Below, piece by piece: positions 17,478 to 26,569 of a DNA stretch of 64,000 bases (positions within the stretch are counted from its first letter, which is position 1; every line of letters starts with the position of its first letter). The notes below the pieces were generated by a model. The model made no database searches, was not told the origin of the DNA, and worked only from the letters and a program-made list of their open reading frames with translations. The DNA lies in the NCBI RefSeq assembly GCF_021532655.1, contig NZ_JAKGAS010000001.1, positions 62,001-126,000 of the forward strand, written 5' to 3'. A program made the position numbers and the translations under genes. This DNA is from Paraglaciecola algarum (lineage in GTDB: Bacteria; Pseudomonadota; Gammaproteobacteria; Enterobacterales; Alteromonadaceae).

Positions 17478-17966
17478 ATGCTTGAAGAAATTGGTATTGT
17501 CAGTGCTATTAACAAAGAAAGTGCAAAGCAAATAATCTGGGTTGAAACTCACATTAAATCCACTTGTGGAAGTTGTGAGGCTCAATCAAATTGTGGCACT
17601 GGTGCTATTGCTAAGTTTTTAGCCAAACGAGGTGAAAAACTGCAATTTGATTATCAAGGTGATGTAATTGTCGGCCAGAAAATTAAGCTTGGTATTCCAG
17701 AAGAAAGTATTTTGAAAGCATCGAGTTTAGTTTACATAGTGCCTCTTTTTGTGTTGATGATATCGGCTGTTTTTGCCCAGTACTTTTTACCTCACTTAGG
17801 ATTAATAGCTGAGTTTTGGATTATTGTTTTTGCTTTTATCAGCGCAGGCTTGTCTTATCTGGCTATTAACCATTATCTAAAGTTTGCAAAAATAGAAGAT
17901 TTTTACCCTCGGATACTGTCAGTTATTCCTCAAGACACCCAAAATATCAAAATAAAGCAGCTGTAA
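17478..17966 (+). CDS. rseC: SoxR-reducing/sigma-E regulator RseC family protein
   Basis: A 162-residue membrane protein starting at ATG 17478 (MLEEIGIVSAI). The open frame extends into rseB, but those codons are rseB sequence. It has a cysteine cluster STCGSCEAQSNCGTG near residues 29-43 and two membrane helices at about 78-97 and 103-125, the RseC/RsxC-associated layout. RseC has been linked both to positive control of sigma-E and to SoxR reduction. It is the last gene of the rpoE-rse set, 7 bp after rseB. Confidence 0.9.
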   Translation: MLEEIGIVSAINKESAKQIIWVETHIKSTCGSCEAQSNCGTGAIAKFLAKRGEKLQFDYQGDVIVGQKIKLGIPEESILKASSLVYIVPLFVLMISAVFAQYFLPHLGLIAEFWIIVFAFISAGLSYLAINHYLKFAKIEDFYPRILSVIPQDTQNIKIKQL

Positions 17967-18128
17967 GCGGTACTTTCCCCAAAACATTTACTTTGTGATG
18001 TCGCAAAGTTTTTGATTACACTGTAAAATCGCGGCCTATTTAATCGATTGTTCTTACAACTAAATTTAATTTAGATATTGAATTTAGACGTAGGGAAACA
18101 AGTAAACTTGGTAATTTTCTAAAAACCT

Positions 18129-19925
18129 ATGCAACACAAGCACATACGAAACTTTTCTATCATAGCTCATATCGATCACGGTAAATCTACTTTGTCCGAT
18201 CGTCTTATCCAACATTGTGGCGGTTTAGCCGATAGAGAAATGGCTGAACAAGTTCTCGATTCTATGGACATTGAACGAGAGCGTGGTATCACTATTAAAG
18301 CACAAAGTGTGACTTTGGATTATAAAGCCAAAGATGGTGAAACTTATCAACTTAACTTTATCGATACTCCGGGCCACGTAGATTTTAGTTATGAGGTGTC
18401 TCGTTCTTTAGCAGCATGTGAAGGTGCATTATTGGTGGTGGATGCAGGTCAAGGTGTTGAAGCGCAGACTCTAGCTAATTGTTATACCGCTATCGATATG
18501 GACATGGAAGTAGTACCTATCCTAAATAAAATTGATTTACCTCAAGCTGAACCAGAACGTGTAGCTGAAGAAATTGAAGATATAGTGGGTATAGATGCTC
18601 TTGATGCCGTGCGTTGTTCAGCTAAAACGGGTATTGGTATTGAAGATGTGCTGGAAGTTATAGTCAAACAAATTCCGCCACCAGAAGGCGAAATTGAAGC
18701 ACCACTAAAAGCATTAATAGTTGATTCTTGGTTTGACAATTATCAAGGTGTTGTTTCTCTCGTACGTATTATGCAAGGTGAACTACGTAAAAATGACAAG
18801 ATTAAAATCATGTCAACTAACGGTGTACATCAAGCCGATAAAGTTGGTATTTTTACGCCTAAAGAAACCAGTACCGGTGTATTGAGAGCAGGTGAGGTGG
18901 GATTTGTTATTGCCGGGATCAAAGAGATACATGGTGCACCAGTTGGCGATACTATTACCTTAGCTAAAGATTCAGCTGTAGAGGCTTTGCCTGGTTTCAA
19001 AAAAGTTAAACCTCAGGTTTACGCTGGTTTATTCCCAATTAGTTCTGATGATTATGAAGACTTTAGAGATGCCTTGGCTAAGTTAAGTCTAAATGATGCG
19101 TCTTTGTTCTTCGAGCCAGAAAGTTCTTCAGCTTTAGGTTTTGGTTTCCGTATTGGTTTCTTGGGCATGTTGCACATGGAGATTATTCAAGAACGCTTAG
19201 AGCGAGAGTACGATCTCGATCTAATCACCACTGCGCCGACAGTGGTTTACGAAGTGGAAACTAAAGACGGAGAAGTCACCTATGTTGATAATCCATCTAA
19301 GCTGCCAGCAGTCAACGATATTGAAGAAATTCGTGAACCTATAGTTGAAGCTCATATTTTAGTACCTCAAGAATACTTAGGTAACGTCATTACCTTGTGT
19401 GTTGAGAAACGAGGCATGCAGACCAGTATGACGTACCACGGTAAACAAGTAGCAGTGGTTTATGAGATCCCTATGGCTGAGGTGGTGATGGACTTTTTCG
19501 ACCGTTTAAAATCAACCAGTCGTGGATTTGCTTCGCTAGATTATAACTTTAAACATTTCCAAGCAGCTGAAATGTCGCGCTTAGATATTTTAATTAACGG
19601 CGAACGTGTAGATGCCTTAGCTATGATCACCCACAAAGACAATGCTGTGACCCGTGGTAGACAATTAGTTGAAAAACTAAAAGAGCTTATCCCAAGACAG
19701 ATGTTTGATATCGCTATTCAAGCAGCAATTGGTAACACTATTATTGCTCGTAGCACTATCAAGCAGTTACGTAAAAACGTGACAGCAAAATGTTATGGTG
19801 GTGATATCAGCCGTAAGAAAAAATTACTACAGAAACAAAAAGAAGGTAAAAAACGTATGAAGTCAGTAGGTAACGTTGAACTTCCGCAAGAAGCCTTTTT
19901 AGCATTACTCAAGGTAGGCAGTTAA
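18129..19925 (+). CDS. lepA: Elongation factor 4 (LepA) GTPase
   Basis: A 598-residue ribosome-associated translational GTPase. The G domain has HIDHGKSTL (G1), [18 protein letters not shown] (G3) and NKIDLP (G4). The unique C-terminal domain includes [20 protein letters not shown] and [19 protein letters not shown]. It is thought to promote back-translocation or assist 30S assembly. Its stop overlaps the lepB start by one base (TAATG), the classical lepA-lepB order. Confidence 0.97.
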   Translation: MQHKHIRNFSIIAHIDHGKSTLSDRLIQHCGGLADREMAEQVLDSMDIERERGITIKAQSVTLDYKAKDGETYQLNFIDTPGHVDFSYEVSRSLAACEGALLVVDAGQGVEAQTLANCYTAIDMDMEVVPILNKIDLPQAEPERVAEEIEDIVGIDALDAVRCSAKTGIGIEDVLEVIVKQIPPPEGEIEAPLKALIVDSWFDNYQGVVSLVRIMQGELRKNDKIKIMSTNGVHQADKVGIFTPKETSTGVLRAGEVGFVIAGIKEIHGAPVGDTITLAKDSAVEALPGFKKVKPQVYAGLFPISSDDYEDFRDALAKLSLNDASLFFEPESSSALGFGFRIGFLGMLHMEIIQERLEREYDLDLITTAPTVVYEVETKDGEVTYVDNPSKLPAVNDIEEIREPIVEAHILVPQEYLGNVITLCVEKRGMQTSMTYHGKQVAVVYEIPMAEVVMDFFDRLKSTSRGFASLDYNFKHFQAAEMSRLDILINGERVDALAMITHKDNAVTRGRQLVEKLKELIPRQMFDIAIQAAIGNTIIARSTIKQLRKNVTAKCYGGDISRKKKLLQKQKEGKKRMKSVGNVELPQEAFLALLKVGS

Positions 19926-20833
19926 TGGCAAATTATTTTTCAATTATGTTGGTGATAGTGACTGTCGCCTCTGGTCTTATTTGGTTAATCGACAGTTTGT
20001 TATTTGCCCAAAAACGTCAAGATAGAATGGCCATAGCTGGTAATGCATCCAGTGGTACTTCGGAATTAGAGCAAGACCCACAATTACCTTGGTTAGTTGA
20101 TACTGCCCAACAAATCTTTCCAGTAATTGCCTTTGTTTTGGTATTACGCTCTTTTTTATACGAACCATTTCAAATCCCTTCAGGCTCAATGATGCCTACA
20201 CTTTTAGTAGGAGATTTTATCTTAGTTGAAAAATTTACTTATGGTTTGAAAGATCCAGTGATGCGTAAAAAGTTCGTTGATTTAGGTCAGCCTGAACGTG
20301 GTGATGTAGTGGTGTTTAAGTATCCGGTTAACCCGTCTCTTGATTATATAAAACGTGTCGTGGGTTTACCTGGTGATACTGTGATTTATCGTGATAAACA
20401 AATTAGTATTAAACCTGCTTGTGATACCGCTGAAAACTGCGAGCCACTTAAAAAAGTGGATTTGAAGTTTGAAAGTCGCGGTGAAGTGTACCAACAGTTT
20501 GCGCCATTAGAAAAATACACTGAGCAGTTAGGTGAAGTGTCTCATCAAATATATAAAAAACCAGGTCGTACAAATCACGCTAGTCGGTATTATCAACAAC
20601 CAGGTACTCAGGCTGACGAATGGATAGTACCTGAAGGTCATTACTTTGTGATGGGCGATAACCGTGATAATAGTGAAGATGGCAGATTCTGGGGCTTTGT
20701 TTCAGATGAGCATTTAGTAGGTAAGGCTGTCGCTATTTGGATTAGCTTCGAATTTGAACGTGAGCCAGATAGTGTTTTACCTGGCTGGGTGCCTACTGGT
20801 GTGCGTTTTGAAAGAGTCGGCGGCATTATTTAG
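19925..20833 (+). CDS. lepB: Signal peptidase I
   Basis: A 302-residue inner-membrane protease that removes signal peptides from exported proteins. Two N-terminal membrane helices (about 4-24 and 62-78) precede the catalytic Ser in PSGSMMPTL (S88) and the general-base Lys in YIKRVVGLPGD (K143). The conserved box GDNRDNSEDGRFWG lies near residues 239-252. The start ATG overlaps the lepA stop, and rnc follows with no gap. Confidence 0.97.
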   Translation: MANYFSIMLVIVTVASGLIWLIDSLLFAQKRQDRMAIAGNASSGTSELEQDPQLPWLVDTAQQIFPVIAFVLVLRSFLYEPFQIPSGSMMPTLLVGDFILVEKFTYGLKDPVMRKKFVDLGQPERGDVVVFKYPVNPSLDYIKRVVGLPGDTVIYRDKQISIKPACDTAENCEPLKKVDLKFESRGEVYQQFAPLEKYTEQLGEVSHQIYKKPGRTNHASRYYQQPGTQADEWIVPEGHYFVMGDNRDNSEDGRFWGFVSDEHLVGKAVAIWISFEFEREPDSVLPGWVPTGVRFERVGGII

Positions 20834-21520
20834 ATGCAGGCTGTTGACCCATATTTACCTTTATATAAATGTTTAGGGTATACCTTTAACAAGGCTGCTA
20901 ATCTAGAATTGGCGCTGACTCACAGAAGTGCCAACAAAAATCACAACGAAAGGTTGGAGTTTTTAGGGGATGCAATCTTAGGTATGGTTATCGCTAAGGC
21001 ATTGTTTCAACGTTTTCCTAAACAGCCTGAAGGCAAACTGACCCGCATGCGCTCCAGTTTAGTTAAAGGGGATACCTTAGCTGAAGTAGCGAGAGAGTTT
21101 GCTTTAGGTGATTTGTTGTTATTAGGCCCAGGCGAATTAAAAAGTGGTGGTTTTCGTCGAGACTCTATTTTAGCCGATGCAGTTGAAGCGATTATTGGTG
21201 CCATATATTTAGAAGCTGGCATGGATACCTGTGAGCAGTTAATTCTTAAATGGTTTGCCAAACGAATCGATAAACTTGATCCAGAAGCCGTGTCTAAAGA
21301 TGATAAAACTCGTTTACAAGAATATTTGCAAGGCCAAAAAAAACCGCTACCTTTATATGAAGTAACTGATATTAAAGGTAAATCACACGATCAAACCTTT
21401 TACGTTAATTGCACTGCCACCGGTTTAGACAAACCCATTACAGGTGTCGGTAATAGCCGTCGTAAAGCAGAACAAAAGGCAGCTAGGCAAGCCTTTGAGA
21501 TTTTAACCAATGGAAAATAA
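20834..21520 (+). CDS. rnc: Ribonuclease III
   Basis: A 228-residue double-strand-specific endoribonuclease for rRNA and mRNA processing. The signature [16 protein letters not shown] gives the metal-binding site. A second acidic site lies in [13 protein letters not shown], and a dsRNA-binding domain from about 155 ends [17 protein letters not shown]. Its ATG directly follows the lepB stop, and its end overlaps era by 11 bp. Confidence 0.97.
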   Translation: MQAVDPYLPLYKCLGYTFNKAANLELALTHRSANKNHNERLEFLGDAILGMVIAKALFQRFPKQPEGKLTRMRSSLVKGDTLAEVAREFALGDLLLLGPGELKSGGFRRDSILADAVEAIIGAIYLEAGMDTCEQLILKWFAKRIDKLDPEAVSKDDKTRLQEYLQGQKKPLPLYEVTDIKGKSHDQTFYVNCTATGLDKPITGVGNSRRKAEQKAARQAFEILTNGK

Positions 21521-22415
21521 CACTTATTGTGGAATGATCGCGATTGTGGGGCGGCCAAATGTTGGCAAGTCCACTTTATTAAATAAATTATTAGGCCAAA
21601 AGGTCAGTATTACCTCTCGTAAACCGCAAACTACTCGTCACCGTATTATGGGTATTGATTCAGAAGAAAACAAACAAGCCATTTATGTGGATACTCCTGG
21701 ATTACATATCGAAGAAAAACGCGCCATCAATCGTTTTATGAACCGCGCTGCATCTAGTTCAATTGCTGACGTGGGCTTAGTATTGTTTTTGGTGGAAGGT
21801 ACAAAGTGGACTGACGATGACCAAATGGTATTAAACAAGGTACAACAAGCCAATGTACCCTGCTGGTTGATAGTGAATAAGTCTGACAATGTGAAAGACA
21901 AAGAAACCATGATGCCCCATCTAAAATGGTTAGGCGAGCAGCATAATTTCGAACAAATCATGCCTATCTCTGCCAAAACCGGCAAAAATGTCGAAGAGTT
22001 ACGCTCTTTAGTGATGAAGACTTTGCCCGAAAGTGATTTTTATTTTCCAGAAGATTACATCACAGATCGCTCTAGCCGATTTATGGCGGCTGAAATTATT
22101 CGGGAAAAACTTATGCGTTTTACCGGTGACGAATTACCTTATTCCATTACCGTTGAGATAGAACAGTTTTTATTAGCTGAAAATGGTGTTTATCGTATTA
22201 ATGGCTTGATTTTGGTTGAACGAGATACGCAAAAAAGCATGGTGATCGGTAAAGGCGGGCAAAAACTTAAAACCATTGGAGCAGAAGCTCGAAAAGACAT
22301 GGAAGCTTTATTTGATACTAAGGTCTTCTTAGAGCTTTGGGTCAAGGTGAAATCAGGCTGGGCAGACGATGAACGTGCTTTACGAAGTTTAGGTTATGGT
22401 ACAGAAGGTCAATAA
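21510..22415 (+). CDS. era: GTPase Era
   Basis: A 301-residue GTPase that binds the 3' end of 16S rRNA during 30S assembly. G1 is [15 protein letters not shown]3 is DTPGLH, and G4 is NKSD. A C-terminal KH domain includes [19 protein letters not shown]. It overlaps rnc as in most proteobacteria. What follows is unusual: pdxH, not recO. Confidence 0.97.
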   Translation: MENNTYCGMIAIVGRPNVGKSTLLNKLLGQKVSITSRKPQTTRHRIMGIDSEENKQAIYVDTPGLHIEEKRAINRFMNRAASSSIADVGLVLFLVEGTKWTDDDQMVLNKVQQANVPCWLIVNKSDNVKDKETMMPHLKWLGEQHNFEQIMPISAKTGKNVEELRSLVMKTLPESDFYFPEDYITDRSSRFMAAEIIREKLMRFTGDELPYSITVEIEQFLLAENGVYRINGLILVERDTQKSMVIGKGGQKLKTIGAEARKDMEALFDTKVFLELWVKVKSGWADDERALRSLGYGTEGQ

Positions 22416-22418
22416 AAG

Positions 22419-23060
22419 TTGAGTGCAATTAGTGATATAAGGCGTCAGTATTCACGAGCAGGGTTAGATGTTGCTGACTTAACCCCAGAACCATTTTCGT
22501 TATTTGAAAAGTGGTTACAAAACGCTGTGGATGCTAACTTGGTTGACCCAACCGCTATGACCATTGCAACAGTTGATGAAACAGGTCAGCCATCTCAGCG
22601 CATAGTGTTATTAAAAGATTTTAGTGAAAAAGGTTTTGTTTTTTATACCAACACTGAAAGTAAAAAGGCCTCCGATTTAAAACAAAATGCCAAAATTTCT
22701 CTGCACTTTCCTTGGCACAGTTTAGAAAGACAAGTCAAAATTTGCGGCGTGGCGCTGCCATTAAGCTCAGTTGAGGTGGCTAAATATTTTATGTCACGTC
22801 CTAAACCTAGCCAACTAGCTGCTTGGGCCTCGGCGCAAAGCCGTCCGGTTAGTAGTAAGCAGGTTTTGATGGAGAAGTTTGCCCAAATGAAAGATAAGTT
22901 TTCTAAAGGTGAAGTACCTTTACCTTCTTTTTGGGGCGGTTACTTAGTTGTGCCTCACAAAATTGAGTTTTGGCAAGGTGGCGAAGATAGGTTGCATGAC
23001 CGTTTTATGTATAGCAAAGGCAGTGACGGCCAGTGGCAAACTGAACGTTTAATGCCATAA
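22419..23060 (+). CDS. pdxH: Pyridoxamine 5'-phosphate oxidase
   Basis: A 213-residue FMN enzyme that oxidises pyridoxine or pyridoxamine phosphate to pyridoxal phosphate. Features: DPTAMTIATVDETGQPSQRI, VLLKDFSEKGFVFYTNTES, the Arg/Lys phosphate site, and the C-terminal FWQGGEDRLHDRFMY ending near the RLMP terminus typical of PdxH. The start is TTG at 22419, 3 bp after the era stop (MSAISDIRRQYSRAGL); no ATG gives a full-length protein. Confidence 0.96.
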   Translation: MSAISDIRRQYSRAGLDVADLTPEPFSLFEKWLQNAVDANLVDPTAMTIATVDETGQPSQRIVLLKDFSEKGFVFYTNTESKKASDLKQNAKISLHFPWHSLERQVKICGVALPLSSVEVAKYFMSRPKPSQLAAWASAQSRPVSSKQVLMEKFAQMKDKFSKGEVPLPSFWGGYLVVPHKIEFWQGGEDRLHDRFMYSKGSDGQWQTERLMP

Positions 23061-23078
23061 ATCTAGCCCAGAGAATGT

Positions 23079-23894
23079 ATGCAAACTTCTCCTGCCTTTA
23101 TAGATAGCCATTGCCATTTAGATTTTTCATGTTTTGATACTGACCGGCAGGAAATACTAAAAAGCTGTACTAAGTTAGGTATTGGAACAATAGTATTACC
23201 GGGTACTCAAGCCGCTCATTGGCAAAATCAAATTGATTTAGTTGAAAGTTTTTCACAACAAAATTTCTCGCAGCAAAAACTCCCACAACTAAAATTCGCT
23301 CTGGGCTTACACCCTTATTTTTTGAGTGGTTATCAAGACAAGCATTTAATTCGTTTAAAAAGCTTACTGCAACAGCATCAAGATAAAGTGGTAGCTTTAG
23401 GAGAAATAGGTTTGGATGCTGCAATTGAGCTTGATTGGCAAACTCAGCTTAATATTTTTATTAAACAACTGAATTTGGCTAAAGAATTGTCCTTACCCAT
23501 TATTCTACATCATCGTAAAACCCATAATGAATTGATCCAAACTATTAAAAATCACGACTTTAAGTGTGGCGGCATAGTGCATGCTTTTAGTGGCAGTTTT
23601 CAACAAGCATTAACTTACATTGAATTAGGATTTAAATTGGGCGTAGGGGGAGGCATAACTTACCATAGGGCCCATAAAACAAGACAAACCATTAGCCAGT
23701 TGCCTATATCTAGTTTAGTGTTGGAAACAGATGCGCCAGATATGCCCTTAAGCGGAAAACAAGGGAGTAGAAATACTCCTCAAAACTTAGTTGAAATATT
23801 TAATTGTTTAGTAAAATTAAGAACAGAAAGCCCGGAAGAGATAAAACAGGCGATATATAAAAATACAGTTACATCATTAAAAAATATGGATTGA
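23079..23894 (+). CDS. TatD-family metal-dependent hydrolase
   Basis: A 271-residue TIM-barrel hydrolase. Metal ligands are visible in DSHCHLDF (H11, H13), ALGEIGLD, the His of ILHHRKTHNEL, VHAFSGS, and ETDAPDMP. TatD enzymes act as 3'-5' DNases or as D-aminoacyl-tRNA or peptide hydrolases. The closest paralogue by feel is YjjV, but the subgroup cannot be fixed here. It follows pdxH by 18 bp on the same strand. Confidence 0.88.
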   Translation: MQTSPAFIDSHCHLDFSCFDTDRQEILKSCTKLGIGTIVLPGTQAAHWQNQIDLVESFSQQNFSQQKLPQLKFALGLHPYFLSGYQDKHLIRLKSLLQQHQDKVVALGEIGLDAAIELDWQTQLNIFIKQLNLAKELSLPIILHHRKTHNELIQTIKNHDFKCGGIVHAFSGSFQQALTYIELGFKLGVGGGITYHRAHKTRQTISQLPISSLVLETDAPDMPLSGKQGSRNTPQNLVEIFNCLVKLRTESPEEIKQAIYKNTVTSLKNMD

Positions 23895-23900
23895 TAATCC

Positions 23901-24521
23901 CTAACTATGTAACTCTGATTTTGATGTGTTACGCATTCGGTATTTAAACTTATAAAAAGCTCTGGCTACTAACATTCCAGCACCTAAAGCTAATAACATC
24001 AGTACTATGGTTTGTTGGTTAAGCTGAGTTTGATATTCATTGTGATAAGCCATCACAACTTCTTCTTTTAATAAAATGCGTAAATAACCAATTAAACGAC
24101 CTTGGTGTGTAATGTTTTCTACAAAAACTAGTGGTTTATTGTCATTTAGCCTAAAAGCAGCAACCACAGATGAAGATGTTTGGTTATCCACCAACTGTCT
24201 TCCCTTGTCATCGAATAACGATGCACTTAATACATGAGGGTCGGCATTAATAAAGGCAAGTTGTTGGCCAAGGGAGTCTGAGTCTTGGGCCAAAATAGAT
24301 TCAGTCAATACTTTGCCAGACAAGGCAGAAAGGCTTTCACCTAGTTGATTAGCTTGTTTCTTATGCCAATTCAGTGATTGTTTGGAACTGACTAACCATA
24401 GGTTCGTACAGATGATCACACTAACAATAACTAAGGCTAGGTTTGCCATACGTTTAAATACAGAGTATTTAGTGGGTATATCTAAGCTGGGCAGTGAGAT
24501 TGAAGGTTTTAAATTTTCCAT
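23901..24521 (-). CDS. YtjB/AhpA (SMP-type) membrane protein
   Basis: A 206-residue protein. An N-terminal membrane helix (about 28-46) is followed by a periplasmic domain of about 120 residues (PHVLSASLFDDKGRQLVDN, LIGYLRILLKEEVV). A second helix (173-192) and a basic tail close it, which is the layout of the YtjB/SMP family. In enteric bacteria this gene lies beside serB; no serB is seen here. The function is unknown, with a PAS-like sensor fold suspected. It is convergent with the tatD-like gene. Confidence 0.7.
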   Translation of the reverse strand: MENLKPSISLPSLDIPTKYSVFKRMANLALVIVSVIICTNLWLVSSKQSLNWHKKQANQLGESLSALSGKVLTESILAQDSDSLGQQLAFINADPHVLSASLFDDKGRQLVDNQTSSSVVAAFRLNDNKPLVFVENITHQGRLIGYLRILLKEEVVMAYHNEYQTQLNQQTIVLMLLALGAGMLVARAFYKFKYRMRNTSKSELHS

Positions 24522-24909
24522 AAGCCAACCTTAAGCTAGTTCCCGGTTTTTTCCAAGAAAATAAAATGTATCTAACCTTGAGTTCTGGATAAACCGAGCC
24601 TCTAGATTACTTTTTTTTTGCGTCTAGCAGCGTTGGATTGCCGAACAATCGTCAGCTATTGCGTGCAGTAATCCGCCTTGCTATTCACGAAAAATATCGT
24701 CACCGAGTACGTTTCTAGGAAAATATTTTCGATGTATACGAATAAGTTTTCGAATTATGTATTTAAATTAAATTTTAACAACACGTATTATCCGGAATTC
24801 AGCTTAACTATTTTTGTAAACTTTAGTGGTTAAGCATTGAAAACACAGTGATAAACACCATCTAAATGTGATCAGTATTATTGTTATTTTTGGTCATTAT
24901 AGGATTGTT
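24522..24909. other. Intergenic region before the ABC exporter operon
   Basis: 388 bp contain the divergent promoters of ytjB and the ABC operon. A patch at about 24615-24710 is clearly richer in G+C than its A/T-rich surroundings, but I see no frame, tRNA or clear hairpin in it. Nothing else can be supported. Confidence 0.4.
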
Positions 24910-25833
24910 ATGATCTCAGTAAAAAATTTGTGTAAATCATTTGAAGGTTATACCGCAGTAGATAACCTTTGTTTTGATATTAAACCAGGTGAAGTCGTGG
25001 GGTTTCTTGGTCCAAATGGTGCTGGAAAATCTACCACTATGAAAATGATAACTGGTTTTTTACCGCCTAGTAGTGGTGATATTCAGGTTTGTGATCTGTC
25101 TTTTGAAAGCGCTTCTTTAAAAATAAAACAAAAAATAGGCTATTTGCCTGAAGGGGCGCCTGCTTATGGGGATATGACGCCTTTACAGTTTTTAACTTTT
25201 ATCGCGCGGATTAGAGGTTTTAAAGGTGCAGAAAAAGACGCCCGAATTGACCAGGTAGTACAACAAGTTGAATTACAAGAGGTAATGGATAAACCTATTG
25301 AAAACTTGTCAAAAGGGTTTAAACGCAGAGTGGGATTAGCCCAAGCACTTATTCATGATCCAGAAATATTAATTCTAGATGAGCCAACAGATGGCTTAGA
25401 CCCAAATCAAAAACATCAAGTCCGCGAATTAATTAAAAACTTAGCCAAAGATAAAATTGTGATTATTTCTACTCATATATTGGAAGAGGTGACCGCTGTA
25501 TGTAACCGTGTAATGATCATAGCTAAAGGTAAATTATTGTTTGACGACACACCTAATGCTTTGCACAAGTTATCTAAATATTATGGTGCGGTCACTTTGC
25601 ATTTTAGTTATCGAGCCGATGCCTCAGAGTTAGCTGAACTTGAAGGGGTAGACAGTATGGAAGAAGATTTAAAAACCGGCAGAGTGACACTATTCCCTAA
25701 GCCAGGCGAACATATTTTACACTTAGTCACAGCCCATGCGCAAAGATGCAAGTTACCCGTTGATAGTCTGTTTGTAGAGCAAGGTCGATTAGACGAAGTA
25801 TTTAGGAAAATTACTCAAGAGGTGACTGAATAA
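24910..25833 (+). CDS. ABC transporter ATPase (GldA-like)
   Basis: A 307-residue ATP-binding subunit with Walker A GPNGAGKST, Q-loop region GYLPEGAPAYGDMTPLQ, signature LSKGFKRRVGLAQAL, Walker B ILILDEPTDGLD and H-loop STHILEE. The start at ATG 24910 (MISVKNLCKSFEGYTAV) is chosen over an in-frame ATG 14 codons upstream because it matches the family N-terminus. Its stop overlaps the permease ATG by one base. With the next three genes it forms an ABC-2 exporter operon of the type called GldA-GldF-GldG in Bacteroidetes gliding. The cargo here is unknown. Confidence 0.92.
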   Translation: MISVKNLCKSFEGYTAVDNLCFDIKPGEVVGFLGPNGAGKSTTMKMITGFLPPSSGDIQVCDLSFESASLKIKQKIGYLPEGAPAYGDMTPLQFLTFIARIRGFKGAEKDARIDQVVQQVELQEVMDKPIENLSKGFKRRVGLAQALIHDPEILILDEPTDGLDPNQKHQVRELIKNLAKDKIVIISTHILEEVTAVCNRVMIIAKGKLLFDDTPNALHKLSKYYGAVTLHFSYRADASELAELEGVDSMEEDLKTGRVTLFPKPGEHILHLVTAHAQRCKLPVDSLFVEQGRLDEVFRKITQEVTE

Positions 25834-26567
25834 TGGGTAATATTAGTATTTTATTTAAACGGGAGTTTTCGAGCTTTTTTGCCTCTCCTGTGGCTTATGT
25901 ATTTATTGGGATCTTTCTAATTTTATCTGCTGTGTTTAGTTTTTTTATCGGTGGATTATACGAACGAGGCCAAGCAGATTTAGTACCTTTCTTTAATTTT
26001 CACCCTTGGCTGTATTTGTTTTTAGTGCCTGCGATTGCTATGCGTAGCTGGGCAGAGGAACGAAAAAGCGGCACTATCGAATTGTTAATGACCCTACCGA
26101 TAAGTGCTTGGCAAGCTATGTTGGCTAAACATCTAGCTGCTTGGGTAGTTTTAGGGCTTTCACTAGTATTAACCTTTCCATTGTGGCTCACGGTTAATTA
26201 TTTAGGTGATCCAGATAATGGCATTATTTTCGCGGCTTACATTGGTAGTTGGCTGATGTCAGGCGCGTTTTTATCCATAGGTTTGTGCATGTCAGCCTTA
26301 ACTAAAAATCAGGTAGTGGCTTTTATATTGTCTGTGGTGGTGTGTTTCTTATTTGTGGTCAGCGGCAGTAATATTGTATTAGATGCGTTTAAGTCTTGGG
26401 CCCCGAGCGTATTAATGGACACAGTGGCATCTTTTAGTTTTTTAACCCACTTTGAGGCTATGGCTAAAGGTGTGATTGCCTTAGATGATTTGGGCTACTT
26501 TTTGTTAGTCACAGTTTGCTGGTTATTTGCCGGTTTAGTGCTAATCGAACAAAAGAAGGCGGACTAA
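25833..26567 (+). CDS. ABC-2 type permease (GldF-like)
   Basis: A 244-residue inner-membrane protein with about six hydrophobic helices. It contains the motif AMRSWAEERKSGTIELLMTLPIS, typical of ABC-2 permeases (NosY/GldF type). It pairs with the ATPase immediately upstream, and the stop is 2 bp before the next start. Confidence 0.9.
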   Translation: MGNISILFKREFSSFFASPVAYVFIGIFLILSAVFSFFIGGLYERGQADLVPFFNFHPWLYLFLVPAIAMRSWAEERKSGTIELLMTLPISAWQAMLAKHLAAWVVLGLSLVLTFPLWLTVNYLGDPDNGIIFAAYIGSWLMSGAFLSIGLCMSALTKNQVVAFILSVVVCFLFVVSGSNIVLDAFKSWAPSVLMDTVASFSFLTHFEAMAKGVIALDDLGYFLLVTVCWLFAGLVLIEQKKAD

Positions 26568-26569
26568 TT

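Noticed and set aside
24615..24710. Small RNA or transposase remnant in the GC-richer patch
   Set aside because: No promoter, terminator or conserved frame could be seen; the base composition alone is not enough.
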